64,000 nt of DNA from Desmodus rotundus (lineage: Eukaryota > Chordata > Mammalia > Chiroptera > Phyllostomidae), in NCBI RefSeq assembly GCF_022682495.2, contig NC_071389.1, positions 175,212,056 through 175,276,055 of the forward strand. The letters run 5' to 3'. Positions 1 to 10,374 of the stretch are shown piece by piece (the first letter of the stretch is position 1; the number at the start of each line of letters is the position of its first letter). A model generated the notes under the pieces. The model worked only from the letters and a program-made list of their open reading frames with translations. It did not search any database and was not told the DNA's origin. Made by a program: the position numbers and the translations under genes.

Positions 1-469
1 ATGGAGAAGTTCGTTGATACCCAGAAAGGATAAATAAACACCTAGTAAAAAATTGCAAGTTGTAGAAATAGGACTAGAACCAGAAAACAAAAACCTCAGA
101 CCTTCTGGTATAAGCCTCTTTCTATTATTCCAAATACGCTGGCAGAGTTGAGCATGTCTTCCAGAGTGGATTTGCTGATCTTTAACGCATCTGGCCAAAA
201 TATAGAGGCAGTTGATTTAGAAAAAGAACACATGAGCTTTATAAAGTAGCTAGAAAATTTACTTGAGATTCCGAAGTGCCATTTGACTGCCAAAAGCAAA
301 TACACCAAGAACCGCCTGGTAAGGACACTGATTACTCAGTGCAGCATTCATCAAAAGTGCATCGTATTGAGTTGTACACTGGAAACATGCATGGCTTTAT
401 CAACCAATGTCACCAATAAATTCAACTTTTTAAAGAAGTGTACTGGATGAGTTGAAAACTTAGGTCCAC
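1..469. other. Unassigned sequence at left edge
   Basis: No exon, RNA gene or recognisable repeat is seen here. The final coding exon of PDE6H (minus strand) should lie to the left of the window. I looked for its expected C-terminal coding sequence on the minus strand from 1 to 1690 and did not find it. Confidence 0.4.
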
Positions 470-1128
470 ACAAAACCCGGCACAAACATGTTTAAACAGC
501 TTTATTCATCATTGCCAAAACTTGTAAGCAACCGGGATGTCCTTCAATAGGGTAAATAAACTATACTACAACCCTACAATGAAATATTATTCAGTGATAA
601 AAAGAAATGAGCTATCAAGTCGTGTAAAGACATGGAGAAACCTTAAATGAAAGAATACTGTTGACTGGAAGAAGTCTGGAAAAGCTATATTCTGTACGAT
701 TCTAACTATATGACAATCTGGAAAGTCAAAACTATAGACAGTATACAATTAACGGGTGTTAGGACCATCTGGGGGGATGGACAGAGAGCACAGGGGATTT
801 GGGAGACAGTGAAACTATTCTATGTGAGCCTGGAAAGGTGGACACACATGACCTTGTGCATTTTTCGAAAGCCCTAGAACTGGACAACGACCCAGAGAAT
901 GAACCCTAATATAAGCTATGGACTTTAGTGAATAGTGACATATGGCTATTGATTCGTTAATTGTAACACATATACCACACAAATGCAAGTTATTAATAAT
1001 AAGGGAGACTTTGTACAGGGGGAGGAAGGTGGCAGATAGGTATATAGGAACTCTGTACCTTTCTACTTAATTTTTCTGTAAACCTAAAACTGTTCTAAAA
1101 AATAAATCCAATTAATTTTTTTAAAGGA
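470..1128 (+). repeat. LINE-1 3' end fragment (old L1M type)
   Basis: The stretch follows the order of an old mammalian L1 3' end: a degraded ORF2 tail (remnants of the phrases for a TTTATTCAT..TTGCCAAAACTT block near 500-530 and an AATATTATTCAGTGATAAAAAG-like block near 580), then a 3' untranslated region with a run near 900-920 and a terminal CTAAAACTGTTCTAAAAAATAAA-like end near 1084-1108. Many indels and substitutions make it non-coding. It lies in PDE6H intron 3 or its flank, in the opposite orientation to that gene. Confidence 0.8.
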
Positions 1129-1691
1129 ATATGCAGTAATTTGCACTCATTATGCAAAGAACAAAAATTCTAAGCAATGAAAAAATGTTGTATTACATGC
1201 ATTCAGTGTGCAGGGCCCTGTTCTGGGCGCCAGCGTGCGGGTGAAAAGAGGAAGTGAGGGAGGGTGTGGTTGGCCTGGTGGAGTGAAAAGGCTCTCCGGG
1301 CCCCGCCCTGTTTCCAGTACCTCACTCCTGGCCTCAGATTGTCTCTTAATTCCCCTATGTCTCGGAGTTCTCTTCTGAAAAATAAAGAAGTTGGTCTAGA
1401 CTAACTGAGAACCTTTCCACCATGGAAGTCTGCAGTTCTCAAGAGTTGTTCAGTTAACAAAACAAGAGGATTCGTTAAACATTGTGCCTTCTGGTTTTGT
1501 CCAGTGTTTGCCTCTCAGCACACACATGCTCACCAAGGAGGTCAAACTGAAACCCCATGTGTCTTAAGTCTTTAAAAGAACTGCTTGCCTTAGGTCTCTT
1601 CAGTAACTTTCAACTGCCCCTTAAGGCCTGAAGCGGATAAAAAGATAAAACTTCAAGGCCAGGTCCTCATGTAAGTCTTTGGGTGGCTCAC

Positions 1692-1732
1692 CTGTTCCTA
1701 GCCCTTCCATGCCTCAAATGTCATCTCCAAAC
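1692..1732 (-). pseudogene. PDE6H: PDE6H coding exon 3 with in-frame TGA
   Basis: The acceptor AG lies at 1734-1733 (minus strand) and the donor GT at 1691-1690. The frame is fixed by the split glycine codon shared with exon 2 (GG at 2739-2738 plus G at 1732). Codons read F G D D I stop G M E G L G T. The stop is 1716-1714. The residues after the stop match the human protein exactly, which rules out a frameshift or wrong exon boundary. Exon length is the 41 nt expected from the human protein. Confidence 0.93.
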
Positions 1733-2089
1733 CTATTGGAAAAAAAATAAATAAAAGAGAAATGAGCTGAGGTCAGGGCAAAGGGAACCTGGAATGACTC
1801 ACATGGAGAATTTCCTGACTCAAGAGGGAAGAAAAGGAGGTTTAAGCTTTTGTATTTGAGAAACTCCTTATGTTTGCATTGCGTTAAGGTAAAGCAAATG
1901 GACTCAGGCAGGTTTTAAACAGTGTGTCCCAGCGGAGAGATATTTTTCCCCTGTAAAAAGTTAACTGAAGACAACTGAGAGCCAGAAAGAATTATCAGTG
2001 GGGCAATTTAGTCAACTACACTTTGTAAAAATAAAACCTGGAATGAGAAAGCAACATGGAAGGCATTAAAGTGATTAATTCATTCGTTT

Positions 2090-2200
2090 GTTTATTAGGC
2101 ATCTACTACATGCCAGACACTGTGTTAGGTGCTGGGAGTTAAGGAAAAAAACAAATTTTCTCTGAGGGAGCTCAGTCTCAAGGAACACATAAAAATAAAT
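2090..2200. repeat. Ancient mammalian repeat (L2/MIR-like)
   Basis: The phrases TTTATTAGGCATCTACTACATG and CCAGACACTGTGTTAGGTGC (near 2092-2133) are diverged forms of a very common old mammalian motif seen in L2 or MIR-related repeats. It sits in PDE6H intron 2. Subfamily cannot be decided by eye. Confidence 0.5.
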
Positions 2201-2737
2201 AAATGTAATATAAAATAATACAAGTTATGATAACTGAATGTACAAAATGAGAACATGGAATTAATTAATGAGAGTCAGTAATGTCTTCAGAAAGAAATTA
2301 ACTTATTGAGCAAGTACTGAAAAATAAATAAGACGTTGCCAAGGAGAGAACGAGAAGAACAAAGAACTTAAGACGTAAGATTGAAGCCCTAAAAATAAAC
2401 TGTGAGTTCTGGAAATGGCCAGTGGTTCTGTGTTCCAGGCTAATGCACGGGGCACGTTGGTGAAAGGGAGTGGTCAAGAGAAGTCGGGAAGTTCAAGTGA
2501 AAGGTTACTGTGAAAGGCTCCCCTTGCCGTGCTGGATTTGGCCTTAGACCTGAGAGAGAAAGCATTCCAGAGCTAAAAACATGATGCAGCAAAGATTGTG
2601 GAACAGAGGAAAATAGAAGATGGAATGGAAATTTTTGTAAGTCTACTTAATCATGTGAGCATTAAATCTCAGAACTTAAAGAGTCTTGTGGGAGAAAAGA
2701 AACAATAGAAAAATCTTGTTTTTCATCTTGGTCTTAC

Positions 2738-2871
2738 CCTTTCACACCTTCTGCAGGAGGCTTGCTCTTGAATTGGCGAGTCTGCCTCTGCTTGAACTTG
2801 GGGGGCCCTTTGCGTGGAGTGGTGGGACCCTGGTTTGAAGCTGGGGGAACCAAAGTAGTATTGTCACTCAT
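2738..2871 (-). CDS. PDE6H: PDE6H coding exon 2 (start codon exon)
   Basis: The ATG is at 2871-2869. The exon encodes residues 1-44 and the first two bases of codon 45, then a GTAAGA donor at 2737. The proline-rich N terminus and the basic region that contacts the PDE6 catalytic subunits are recognisable. The likely acceptor of the exon is near 2900 (GGACAG before CCATCAG on the minus strand), giving about 28 nt of 5' untranslated sequence. Differences from human are Val-Pro for Pro-Ala at 8-9 and Ala-Glu for Lys-Lys at 40-41. The non-coding first exon and promoter, which should lie at higher coordinates, were not located. Confidence 0.95.
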
Positions 2872-2900
2872 TCTGATGGTCCTTGGGTGGCTGATGGCTG

Positions 2901-5080
2901 TCCTTCAGGCACCTTAGACAGCAACAGGAAACAAGCGCCTTCAGGGTAGGAGGACCATTGTTTTTATACCCTCACTGTAAACTGGGAAGAGAAAGCCCCT
3001 GATAAAGAAGCTGAAGTACTTCATGTTGATGCAATAGAAAAGAAGGTATCATCTTTTAAAGGGATTTTAAAGAAAATATGGTATAAATTGACCGGGACAC
3101 TCAGTAGAGTGGAGGACAAACTGACAACTGATAGATTTCAAAAATCTAGGTAGATTTGTTGTTCCAGGACCTCTGTCTCTAGCTTTCTAGGTGAAAGCCA
3201 GAAAGGTCCACTCCCCCTCTGTGATCCCCAGTTCCACTAAACGCAGTCTTTACAGCACTGCCGTGTTCTTTGAGCTTCACGTGTTCCTCCACCCGGCAGC
3301 ACAATAACCTGACTCCGAATGTTTGTTGACCATTTTTATGGTCTTTGTTCTTTATAGTCTTTATTTTACTTAATCCTCACATGATCCAGAGATTTCTGGC
3401 CTCGTTCTAGGGGGTGAAAATGTAGCTGCCTCGGCAGGGATAGCTCTGAATCAGCTACATCAACACCCAGGAAAGCATGCAACACACCCCAGTACACACC
3501 CACACAAATAGGAAACTCGACACAGGGTGATGGAGTACTAAACTTGGGATTTAACTTCACATCCAGACATGAAGTTCTTCAGTTACACATTTCTCAGAAA
3601 TCCTCAACATTTTTTCCTGTGCAAATCACGAACCTATCCACTGTGGTTTTCCCAGGCTTTCCTTGTAGCTGTGGAAACGCACCTGGTCACTCTGCAAGTA
3701 CAGGTCAGAGAACGGGACTGACAGAGGTATATTTAAAACACATGTTGCTAACCTGAAGAATTTTTTTCTTTCTCCTTTTCTATCAAAAACATTGATAACA
3801 TTTAACCTGGGAAGGGAGATTCTGAAAAGCTCCAAAGAACCTCCAAAGAAGCTTAATCTCTCACCTTGAGCCAACCCGTTACATAACCCACTGCCCGGGG
3901 GCTATGCTTTCATTGAGGTCTTCACTTCACTCACATACACTGATGCTAATATCCTTAGCTTCAACTATCCCTGACAATTTTGGCTTGTGCTAGCCTGTTT
4001 TCTTTCTTTCTGCCACATTGCCCATCCCTCAAATATATTGTATAACTTCACTGACTTTTTCTTATTACTCTTAAAATCATGTTAAATTATTATCCTTACC
4101 TCCAAGACATTCTTCCTTACCCAAAATGCTATTTTTATCCTCTCCTGCCAATTCTCAATTTGTTCAATAGAAACACATCGACTAATTTGTGAGCCGGAAC
4201 CAGGGATGGCGAACCTGGCCAGGCGCCTGGATCACCTGCTCATGCTAAGGATTTCATCTTAATCTCCCACTGGAATGTGCCCCACGAGGCTGCTTTCTCA
4301 GTTTTATTGATTTCTGTGGTCATGGAACCAGCAACAGAGCCTGGCACTTAGTAGGTATGCCATGTCAAATGAGTGAATCAATAAAAGAAAAATTGAACTA
4401 AGACCTTGAATGTGAGAGCTTGGCTCTGTGACCTTCTCCATCAAAATATAGGGAAGGCATCAGCGGTTCTTCACCTTACAAATCCCTCAGGGGCTCAGGA
4501 ATGCACCGCCAGGTCCCTTGCTCACTGAAGCCAGTTCTTGTGCCTTGGGCCCTCTCCTGCCCCAGTAAACAGGCAATGTTTGTGCCTCTCTGAAGGGCGT
4601 TTCAGACCATGGGAGGTGCTGGTGGGCATCCAAGAGGAGTATTTTTCTCAGAGCGTGCCACCAGTAACTGACACTTCCCAGTTCTGCCAAAGCCACAGAG
4701 AAACACTGGAGAATTTCTCTCGGATAAAGCGTTTTTGGATTTCCCAATTCTTTCAAAGTAGTGAGAAACCACAAACCTTCCTTTCTCTCATCTGGAAAGC
4801 CTATTAAGATTAGGATAGTCAGATTTAATAAGTAAAAATCCAGAACACCCAATTAAATTTGAATTAAGAACAAAGTTTTTTAAGTATAAGTGTATCCCAA
4901 ATATTTAATGGCACATACTTATACCAAAAAATAATTTGTTATTTATCTGAAATTTAAATGTAATTGGTCATCTTCTGTTTCATCGGGCAATACTAACTAG
5001 GATCCTACTCTGTTAGATCCAGATCTATAATGTGAGGGCCTGAGATAGCCTGAATGAATCAAAATTACCCTTGGGGGTGG
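2901..5080. other. PDE6H upstream/intron 1 region, no gene seen
   Basis: No coding exon is recognised. Around 4000-4380 there is diverged sequence that may be L2 (CCTGGCACTTAGTAGG near 4341 resembles the L2 3' end). The open frames near 4487-4852 overlap each other on both strands and show no family resemblance. The non-coding first exon of PDE6H may lie here or further right. Confidence 0.4.
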
Positions 5081-5084
5081 GGGA

Positions 5085-5290
5085 AACAGGCAATGCAGTG
5101 TAAAAAGTATGTGTTTTAGAATCAAATCCCTGCTCTACAAAACTGGCTATGTGACCTTAATTAAGTTGCATAACCTCTCTGGGCCTTATTCTATTCATAA
5201 AATGAATCAAATAATACCTTCTGTTTTAGGGTTATGGGAAAAATTAAAGAAGATAATGTGAATAGTGTTTGGTGAAAAGTGCCCCCAAAA
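5085..5290 (+). repeat. MIR SINE
   Basis: The order of motifs matches MIR: AGTGTAAAAAGTATG, then TGGCTATGTGACCTTAATTA, then AACCTCTCTGGGCC, then the ATAAAATGAATCAAATAATA block and a GTTATGGG-like core end. Sequence is well diverged, as expected for this ancient tRNA-derived SINE. Confidence 0.8.
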
Positions 5291-6989
5291 AGAGTAACTA
5301 GGTACTAGACCTGGGAACCAGGGAAGCCATGCAAACAAATCGACGGTTGTGACTCAGGTTCACCTGGACTCCCACATCCCTGTTCTTGGGCCACCTGCTG
5401 AAGAGCCCTTGTCATGCACCGAGAGGTGACTGTCATCTCACTGGGTGATCCTCTGCATCCTTCAAGTGCCCCAATGATGAACTTATTCCTGGTTCTGTTT
5501 TAGAAGGAATTCTGTCTTCCTTGGATTCTTCTGTACCCCCTCACATCAGTGCCAAAGAATTTAAAAACCACATTTGACTTCCATCTTCCCCTGATGACAC
5601 TTACTTTTTCTTGTATGTTTCTTTTGTATATTTACATAATTTTGAAGTTGCAACTCTAGACTTGGACAGAGCTCATGTCTAACTCTAAGTGCGGTGCATT
5701 ATTTAAAAGAATTCTGCTCCAAAAGAGTCACATCACAGCTGCCTACTTAATCCCTGGATCTTCAAGGCCCTTGGGATTTGCACTATGAATAATAATTGTT
5801 ATTATGTTTATTGTATGTCTCATGTACAATATTTGCTTAAGTACCTAGGACAGTCAAGATCTCTAGATGCCAGATGCCAGAGATCTGCCCTACAATTCTC
5901 CCTGGAGAACCTGTGGGAGCAGCAGACCCAATATGACCATTTTCTACCTGGGGAAGTCAGTCCTGTCTGCCAGAGATCACCAAGGACTAAACTTATCCTG
6001 GTCATGCATTCTTAGGAATTCAAGGGCATCCTTGGAGCTGAATAATCCTGAACAAGCATCAGATCTGATGTTAGCTATAAGAGGAGGTTTCACATTTTTG
6101 CCTCTAAAAGTGTCAAGCAATCCATTCCTTGGTGAGGCAGAATATTTCCCCGCTTTTTAAAGCAATGACAGTCCTTCCCCTTTTGAGATTACAAACTGCT
6201 CTCCTGCAGAAAGAAGTGAATGCAACAATGTAATATTTCAAGGCACAGTTTGGTAGGGAAGCAGCAGCATTAGTGTCCCCTTAGATCCAAAGTAACGGAA
6301 GCTGTAGGAAGCTACAGAGTGTGATCCTCTGTAAATTCCAGCTGAGTTCAGAAGGTTCCTGGGTCAGCCTTTCCGATGCTCCTGGTTTCACCATAGACTT
6401 CCAGTTTCCTCAGCAAAGGTATGGGCAGACAGACAATTTTATTGTTGATGGACTAGGAGAAGCAGGGGGGAAGCAAGAGGTACAAGAGTATTGTCTCCTC
6501 CAGTGGAGTTGGGCCCATAAATGTCACCCAGGGTCCTGTTGAGGCTGAGAAAGTCACATAATTTAGAAAACCAAGGAAAACCCAAATCGAAGCCATGAAA
6601 AAAAAAAACCCCAAAAGTCCAGCAAGTACCTTGCTTCACATTGGAACAAACAAACACTTTCACCTCAGAAGGAGTGGGCTCAGTCACCCCCCCTACACTG
6701 TGGTCAGTCATTCCCACCATGACTCTGGCTGTGGTTCTCCATATCCCCACACTCTCCTGTGGGCCCCCTGGGGCCTGAGTCAAGTTTTGCAGCACATCCT
6801 GGGAGTAAAGACCTGTTTGCTGTGTAATCTTTCAGTGCTCCAGATCACTCCTTTCTCAGAAAACAGTGCTCTGTGGAGGCCCCCACCCCCCAAAAAGAAG
6901 GATTCGTTTTGGATTCTGATGGGGGACTCAAATGTTGGAAAAATTTTAGTTTCAGGTGATAGCTAATAGCTAGTAATCAATGCATGTAA

Positions 6990-7400
6990 AAGCTATTGTT
7001 CCAGGAACTGAAGGTGTGACCCACCCTGACTCCAGGAAACCATAAGCAGTTCCACCTGTGTGCCTCAGGAAGACTCAAGCAATTCAAGATGGTATCTGAG
7101 CCATTGTACTCCAGGGTGAGAGGACCACCACCCGGGACACAGCAAAAGACCACCGCCCAGGGATAGAATGCTGAAGTTGGGGGTTTTTAATCCAATTAAC
7201 TTTTCCCTGAATTCCAAACCCCTTACCTATACTTTTCTTCTCCTTATAAAAATGGTCAATTTAAAATGGAATTTAAGACAGTCTGTTAGGGTACAAACCC
7301 ACTGTCTTCTCAGGTCACCGACCATCTGAATAAAGTGCTCACAAAGATTCAATCCTTGTCTCTGCTTATTGGGTCTGGTAGTGACAGGCAGCACAAATGG
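6990..7400 (+). repeat. Probable endogenous retroviral solitary LTR (ERV1-like)
   Basis: The stretch has an LTR-like layout: a TGTGACCCACCCTG start near 7015, a TATAAAA-like box at about 7245, then AATAAA near 7330 followed by a T- and GT-rich tail (TCCTTGTCTCTGCTTATTGG, near 7350-7372). No gag, pol or env remnant flanks it, so it looks like a lone LTR left by recombination. Exact ends and family were not determined, and no target duplication was verified. Confidence 0.5.
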
Positions 7401-8099
7401 CAGCCTATCCGGTTTCAGTTCTTTCTAAATAAATTTAGTAACCAAGGTTTGCAGAGACCTTGTAATAATCAAGTTTCACTTCTTAGCTTTTCCCATGGCA
7501 CTCTAAGGAACTTTGGGGTATTTCTCTCATGTTTTCTTCCTGACACCAGTCCAGGCACACATGTTCAACATATTCTCTCCCTCCATGTCTTTGTTTTAGA
7601 GCCATATCGAGTTCACCCCACCCAACCCCACCCCAAAGCCCTACGATTATATGTCACACTTAAACTTACCAGAAGTTAAGAAATAATCACAGAGCTGAAT
7701 GTGGCTCCTGCAAGCTGCCCAGTTGCCTTCTTCACAGTAGATGAATAAAGGATCTTTGCATCCTGATGTATCTCTCTGTAACACTCTCATGCTACCCAAT
7801 CCCATCATCATCAGATTAGAGCCCCAGCCCAGGTGCAAAGTGGTCAAAAGAATATGGGGTGAGACTGGGTTAGGCTTAAGAGTTCTCTGATCACTCAATA
7901 CTCTTACATAACTGACTTCGGCTCTCTTTCTCTCCTGTCAATAAATAAGTATCAACTTCACAAGCACACACACACACAGTGTTACATCCAAGAGTTGATC
8001 TGCAGTTTGTGATTCAGCGCCTTCTGTCCGTCTCCCCTCCCACCTTCAGTCTTGTTGCCTCCCGTGCCTTCCCTCTCCCGACACACACTCAGCCACGTT

Positions 8100-8226
8100 C
8101 AGGGTGGGACAAAAGTAGGTTTGCAGTTGTTTGTATGGAAAATGATATAATAATTAATAAATAAGAATATAAGAATAAACTGTGTTTCACATACTCACAA
8201 CTGTAAATCTACTTTTGCCCACCCTG
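8100..8226. mobile_element. Mariner-type miniature inverted-repeat element
   Basis: A 127-bp element has terminal inverted repeats of about 30 bp: CAGGGTGGGACAAAAGTAGG... on the left, and its reverse complement with one indel and two mismatches on the right (TTTTGCCCACCCTG at 8213-8226). The AT-rich interior has no coding capacity. The right side is followed by TATA, compatible with a TA target site, while the left flank reads TT. The GGGTGGG(C)AAAAGTAGGTTTACAG terminus is a family I know from mammalian, including bat, genomes. It must have been mobilised by a transposase encoded elsewhere. Confidence 0.8.
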
Positions 8227-8235
8227 TATATAATC

Positions 8236-8275
8236 TCTCTCTCTCACACACACATACACACACAGACACACACCA
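8236..8275. repeat. CT/CA microsatellite
   Basis: A short (CT)n tract runs into imperfect (CA)n directly after the mariner-type element. A smaller (CA)n tract lies at 7964-7978. Confidence 0.9.
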
Positions 8276-9284
8276 TAACATACTTTTTGTGAGACTTTAG
8301 ATAACTAAAAAGAGCAGAACACAGTGGCCCCTGCTGCAGTGGGCATGCTGATCATGTGAGCAGTGACCATGAGAAATATGCGACATCCTTCCCTAGTTGG
8401 TATTGTATACATCTTCTCAGAGAGTCAGGACCACAAAGCAGAAACGACAAAAATCAGTGATACTTAACAGAGAAAGAGTCCAAGCAGTAGCTGGAACTCC
8501 TCCTGCAGACGTATATTTGAGAATTGGTGGTTGGATCTTCCACTCTCAAAGGCTTCAGAGTGTAGGGCTCAGGTTACAATCTAATTCAGTGGGGACTTGG
8601 CTTCCATCCTCCACTTGCATTAAGCCGCTGATATTAATTTCTGCACACTTTATAGAGTTTTAAGTGGACTTAGCCCATATGCTGGAATCATTAAGCTCTG
8701 AAAAATTTGTCATAGGGAAATTGATTTATTCAAGACTGCATATCAAGTTAGCAGTAGAGCAGAAGCAAGGCCCAAGTCTGGGAACAGCTTTGTGCTATAC
8801 ACAGGAAGGTGGACATGGACCGAGAAGCACGTGTTGCTGGTCAGTCTCACGCCTTTCCACTGAAGTGCAGGGTACCTTCTGTAAATTGTTACTTATTAGA
8901 GAATTGCACTCTGTAACAGTATAGAACAAGAAGGTCAATTTATCCTTCCTAAGCAGGGGAAGCTTCTTAACCTGCAGCCCCAAGCAGATTACATGGGCAG
9001 TTAATCAATTTAAGAGTTTTCAATAAGCCTTCCAGGTTGTCCTCATCAAAATTGCAGTGTTGAAGGCAGAGCCAAATGTTTTCTCTGGATGGGTCTTTCC
9101 ATGTTCTCCTCTGTGTCTCCATGACCATTTCTATCCTCCTGTACTCCTTCCTATGCACTAGGCATATGGATATCTAGATGCTTACCTGTCAAATCCTCGC
9201 ACATTCTTCATTGTTTTTGAGAATGAAGGCCACAGACTGCAGTGCATAAAGGCAGTGGAAAGAGCAGTAAAGTTGCTAGAATGT

Positions 9285-9455
9285 TGCTAAACATAGTGTA
9301 ACAGCATCAGCAGCACCTGGGCACTTGCTGGAAACGCAGGCTCTCAGACCCTTCTCCAGACTTAACTGCATCAGACTCTGCATTTTAATAAGGTGCCAAG
9401 GTGATTTATTTGCCCATTAATGTTTGAGAAGTGCTATTCTAGACCCTTGTGTAGG
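9285..9455. mobile_element. MER5A-type hAT-Charlie remnant
   Basis: The motifs CAGCATCAGCAGCACCTGGG, GGAAACGCAGGCTCTCAGAC, GCATCAGACTCTGCATTTTA and TTTGAGAAGTGCTATTCTAG occur in the order and spacing of MER5A, a non-autonomous hAT DNA transposon. Divergence is high, as expected for an ancient fossil. It has no coding potential. Confidence 0.8.
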
Positions 9456-10143
9456 CTTGGTTTTACCACGTCTCTGCTGTGTTTCCTCACATGTAAAATG
9501 AACGATTTAGTATGTCAGCATTCTCAATGGGTTTTTTTGACCCCAACACTGCTGAGAGAGATAAACCACATTTATTCATAACGGGACATGTAGTGCAGTG
9601 ATTCTCAGTAGGGCAGTGAGGGTACGCTTGCTACAACTCTTATCCCTCCAAGGCAGATCCAGGAGAGTGGAGCGTGAGGGATGATGGGGTATGAAAAGTC
9701 CAAGTATTTCATTTGAAAAACTCTCTTAAAGTGAGTGATAAAGGAAGCTCTTGTAACAGAAAAGAAATGGTAACAGAAGGAATTTTGGAATATCTGGAAG
9801 CAAAGAACAGTGAAAAGAGCAAAATTATGGGGTACAAGGGGCAGTATGAAAGCAGGAACTCAACCACCTGCAGCAAGGCAGTGTGGAGAATGGAACATTG
9901 CTGAAACCACTGTGACGTTCTAAAGATCGGGTCACCTGGTACCTTCAGGGAAAGCTCCTGTTGCTCCCTCTTCCACGTGGCTGCTCATCCTGACTGTATG
10001 TGAAGGATGTGAGTAGGCTGGCCATCAGCAGCCACTATACACTCCCTCTGTTAGACAGAGCTCTTGGACCAAGTCATTTCACTGTTTACTGGTTGGCCTA
10101 GTAGATGGCTGACTTTTGGTCAGTTACCTATCTCTGATCTCAT

Positions 10144-10319
10144 CAACCAGCGAATAGGGTCACATTGCTGTAAACCAGGTGAGGAATCAGCAAGGAATTT
10201 CTCTGGTAAAACTTTGGGTGTGCTGGGCACTAAGATTTCGCAGACCCAAAGTTTTACCAGAGAAATTCCTTGCTGATTCCTCACCTGGTTTACAGCAATG
10301 TGACCCTATTCGCTGGTTG
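10144..10319. repeat. Perfect 76-bp inverted repeat (long hairpin)
   Basis: The left arm 10144-10219 and the right arm 10244-10319 are exact reverse complements over all 76 bases, with a 24-base spacer at 10220-10243. The arms start with CAACCAGCGAATAGGG and end toward the spacer with AAACTTTGGGT. Pairing stops abruptly at both ends. The arms are not a repeat family I recognise and are not A/T simple sequence. A 13-base poly(A) and a GAAA-rich tract follow at about 10338. Perfect identity implies a recent event, such as a template switch or fold-back duplication, or an assembly artefact. Confidence 0.97.
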
Positions 10320-10336
10320 GGCAAAATTTATTGGGC

Positions 10337-10372
10337 AAAAAAAAAAAAAGAAAGAAAGAAAGAAGAAAAAGA
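10337..10372 (+). repeat. A-rich / GAAA tract
   Basis: A run of about 13 A is followed by (GAAA)n-like sequence between the long inverted repeat and an L1 3' end. Confidence 0.9.
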
Positions 10373-10374
10373 AA

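Larger units (their letters stand above)
1692..2871 (-). pseudogene. PDE6H: PDE6H, cone cGMP phosphodiesterase gamma (partial, with premature stop)
   Basis: PDE6H encodes the small inhibitory subunit of cone photoreceptor PDE6. It holds the catalytic subunits inactive until transducin displaces it. Two coding exons are visible on the minus strand: 2871-2738 (codons 1-44 plus two bases) and 1732-1692 (41 nt). The first reads [20 protein letters not shown] and continues through the basic region with [15 protein letters not shown]. The second reads FGDDI, then TGA, then GMEGLGT. Human PDE6H and PDE6G both have FGDDIPGMEGLGT, so the stop replaces Pro51. Both splice donors and the acceptor are canonical (GT/AG). 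The last exon, which encodes the transducin-contacting and catalytic-site-blocking C terminus, is outside the window. Residues 40-41 are Ala-Glu where human and mouse have Lys-Lys. Identity of the gene is certain. Loss of function is my inference. The stop lies about 22 nt before the exon 3 junction, so the transcript might escape nonsense-mediated decay and yield a 50-residue peptide. Confidence 0.9.

Noticed and set aside
1..1690. Search for the last PDE6H coding exon
   Set aside because: No minus-strand match to the expected C-terminal segment (TVICPWEAF and following) was found; it should lie left of the window.
1714..1716. TGA in PDE6H as a selenocysteine codon
   Set aside because: PDE6 gamma is not a selenoprotein, the residue replaced is Pro, and the 3' untranslated region needed for a selenocysteine element is not in the window.
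4487..4852. 121-codon minus-strand frame with plus-strand partner
   Set aside because: Overlapping frames on both strands in unique-looking sequence, no splice context, no domain.
10144..10319. Hairpin as a microRNA precursor
   Set aside because: The 76-bp fully perfect stem is longer and more perfect than typical precursors, and nothing in the sequence shows transcription; kept only as a testable option.
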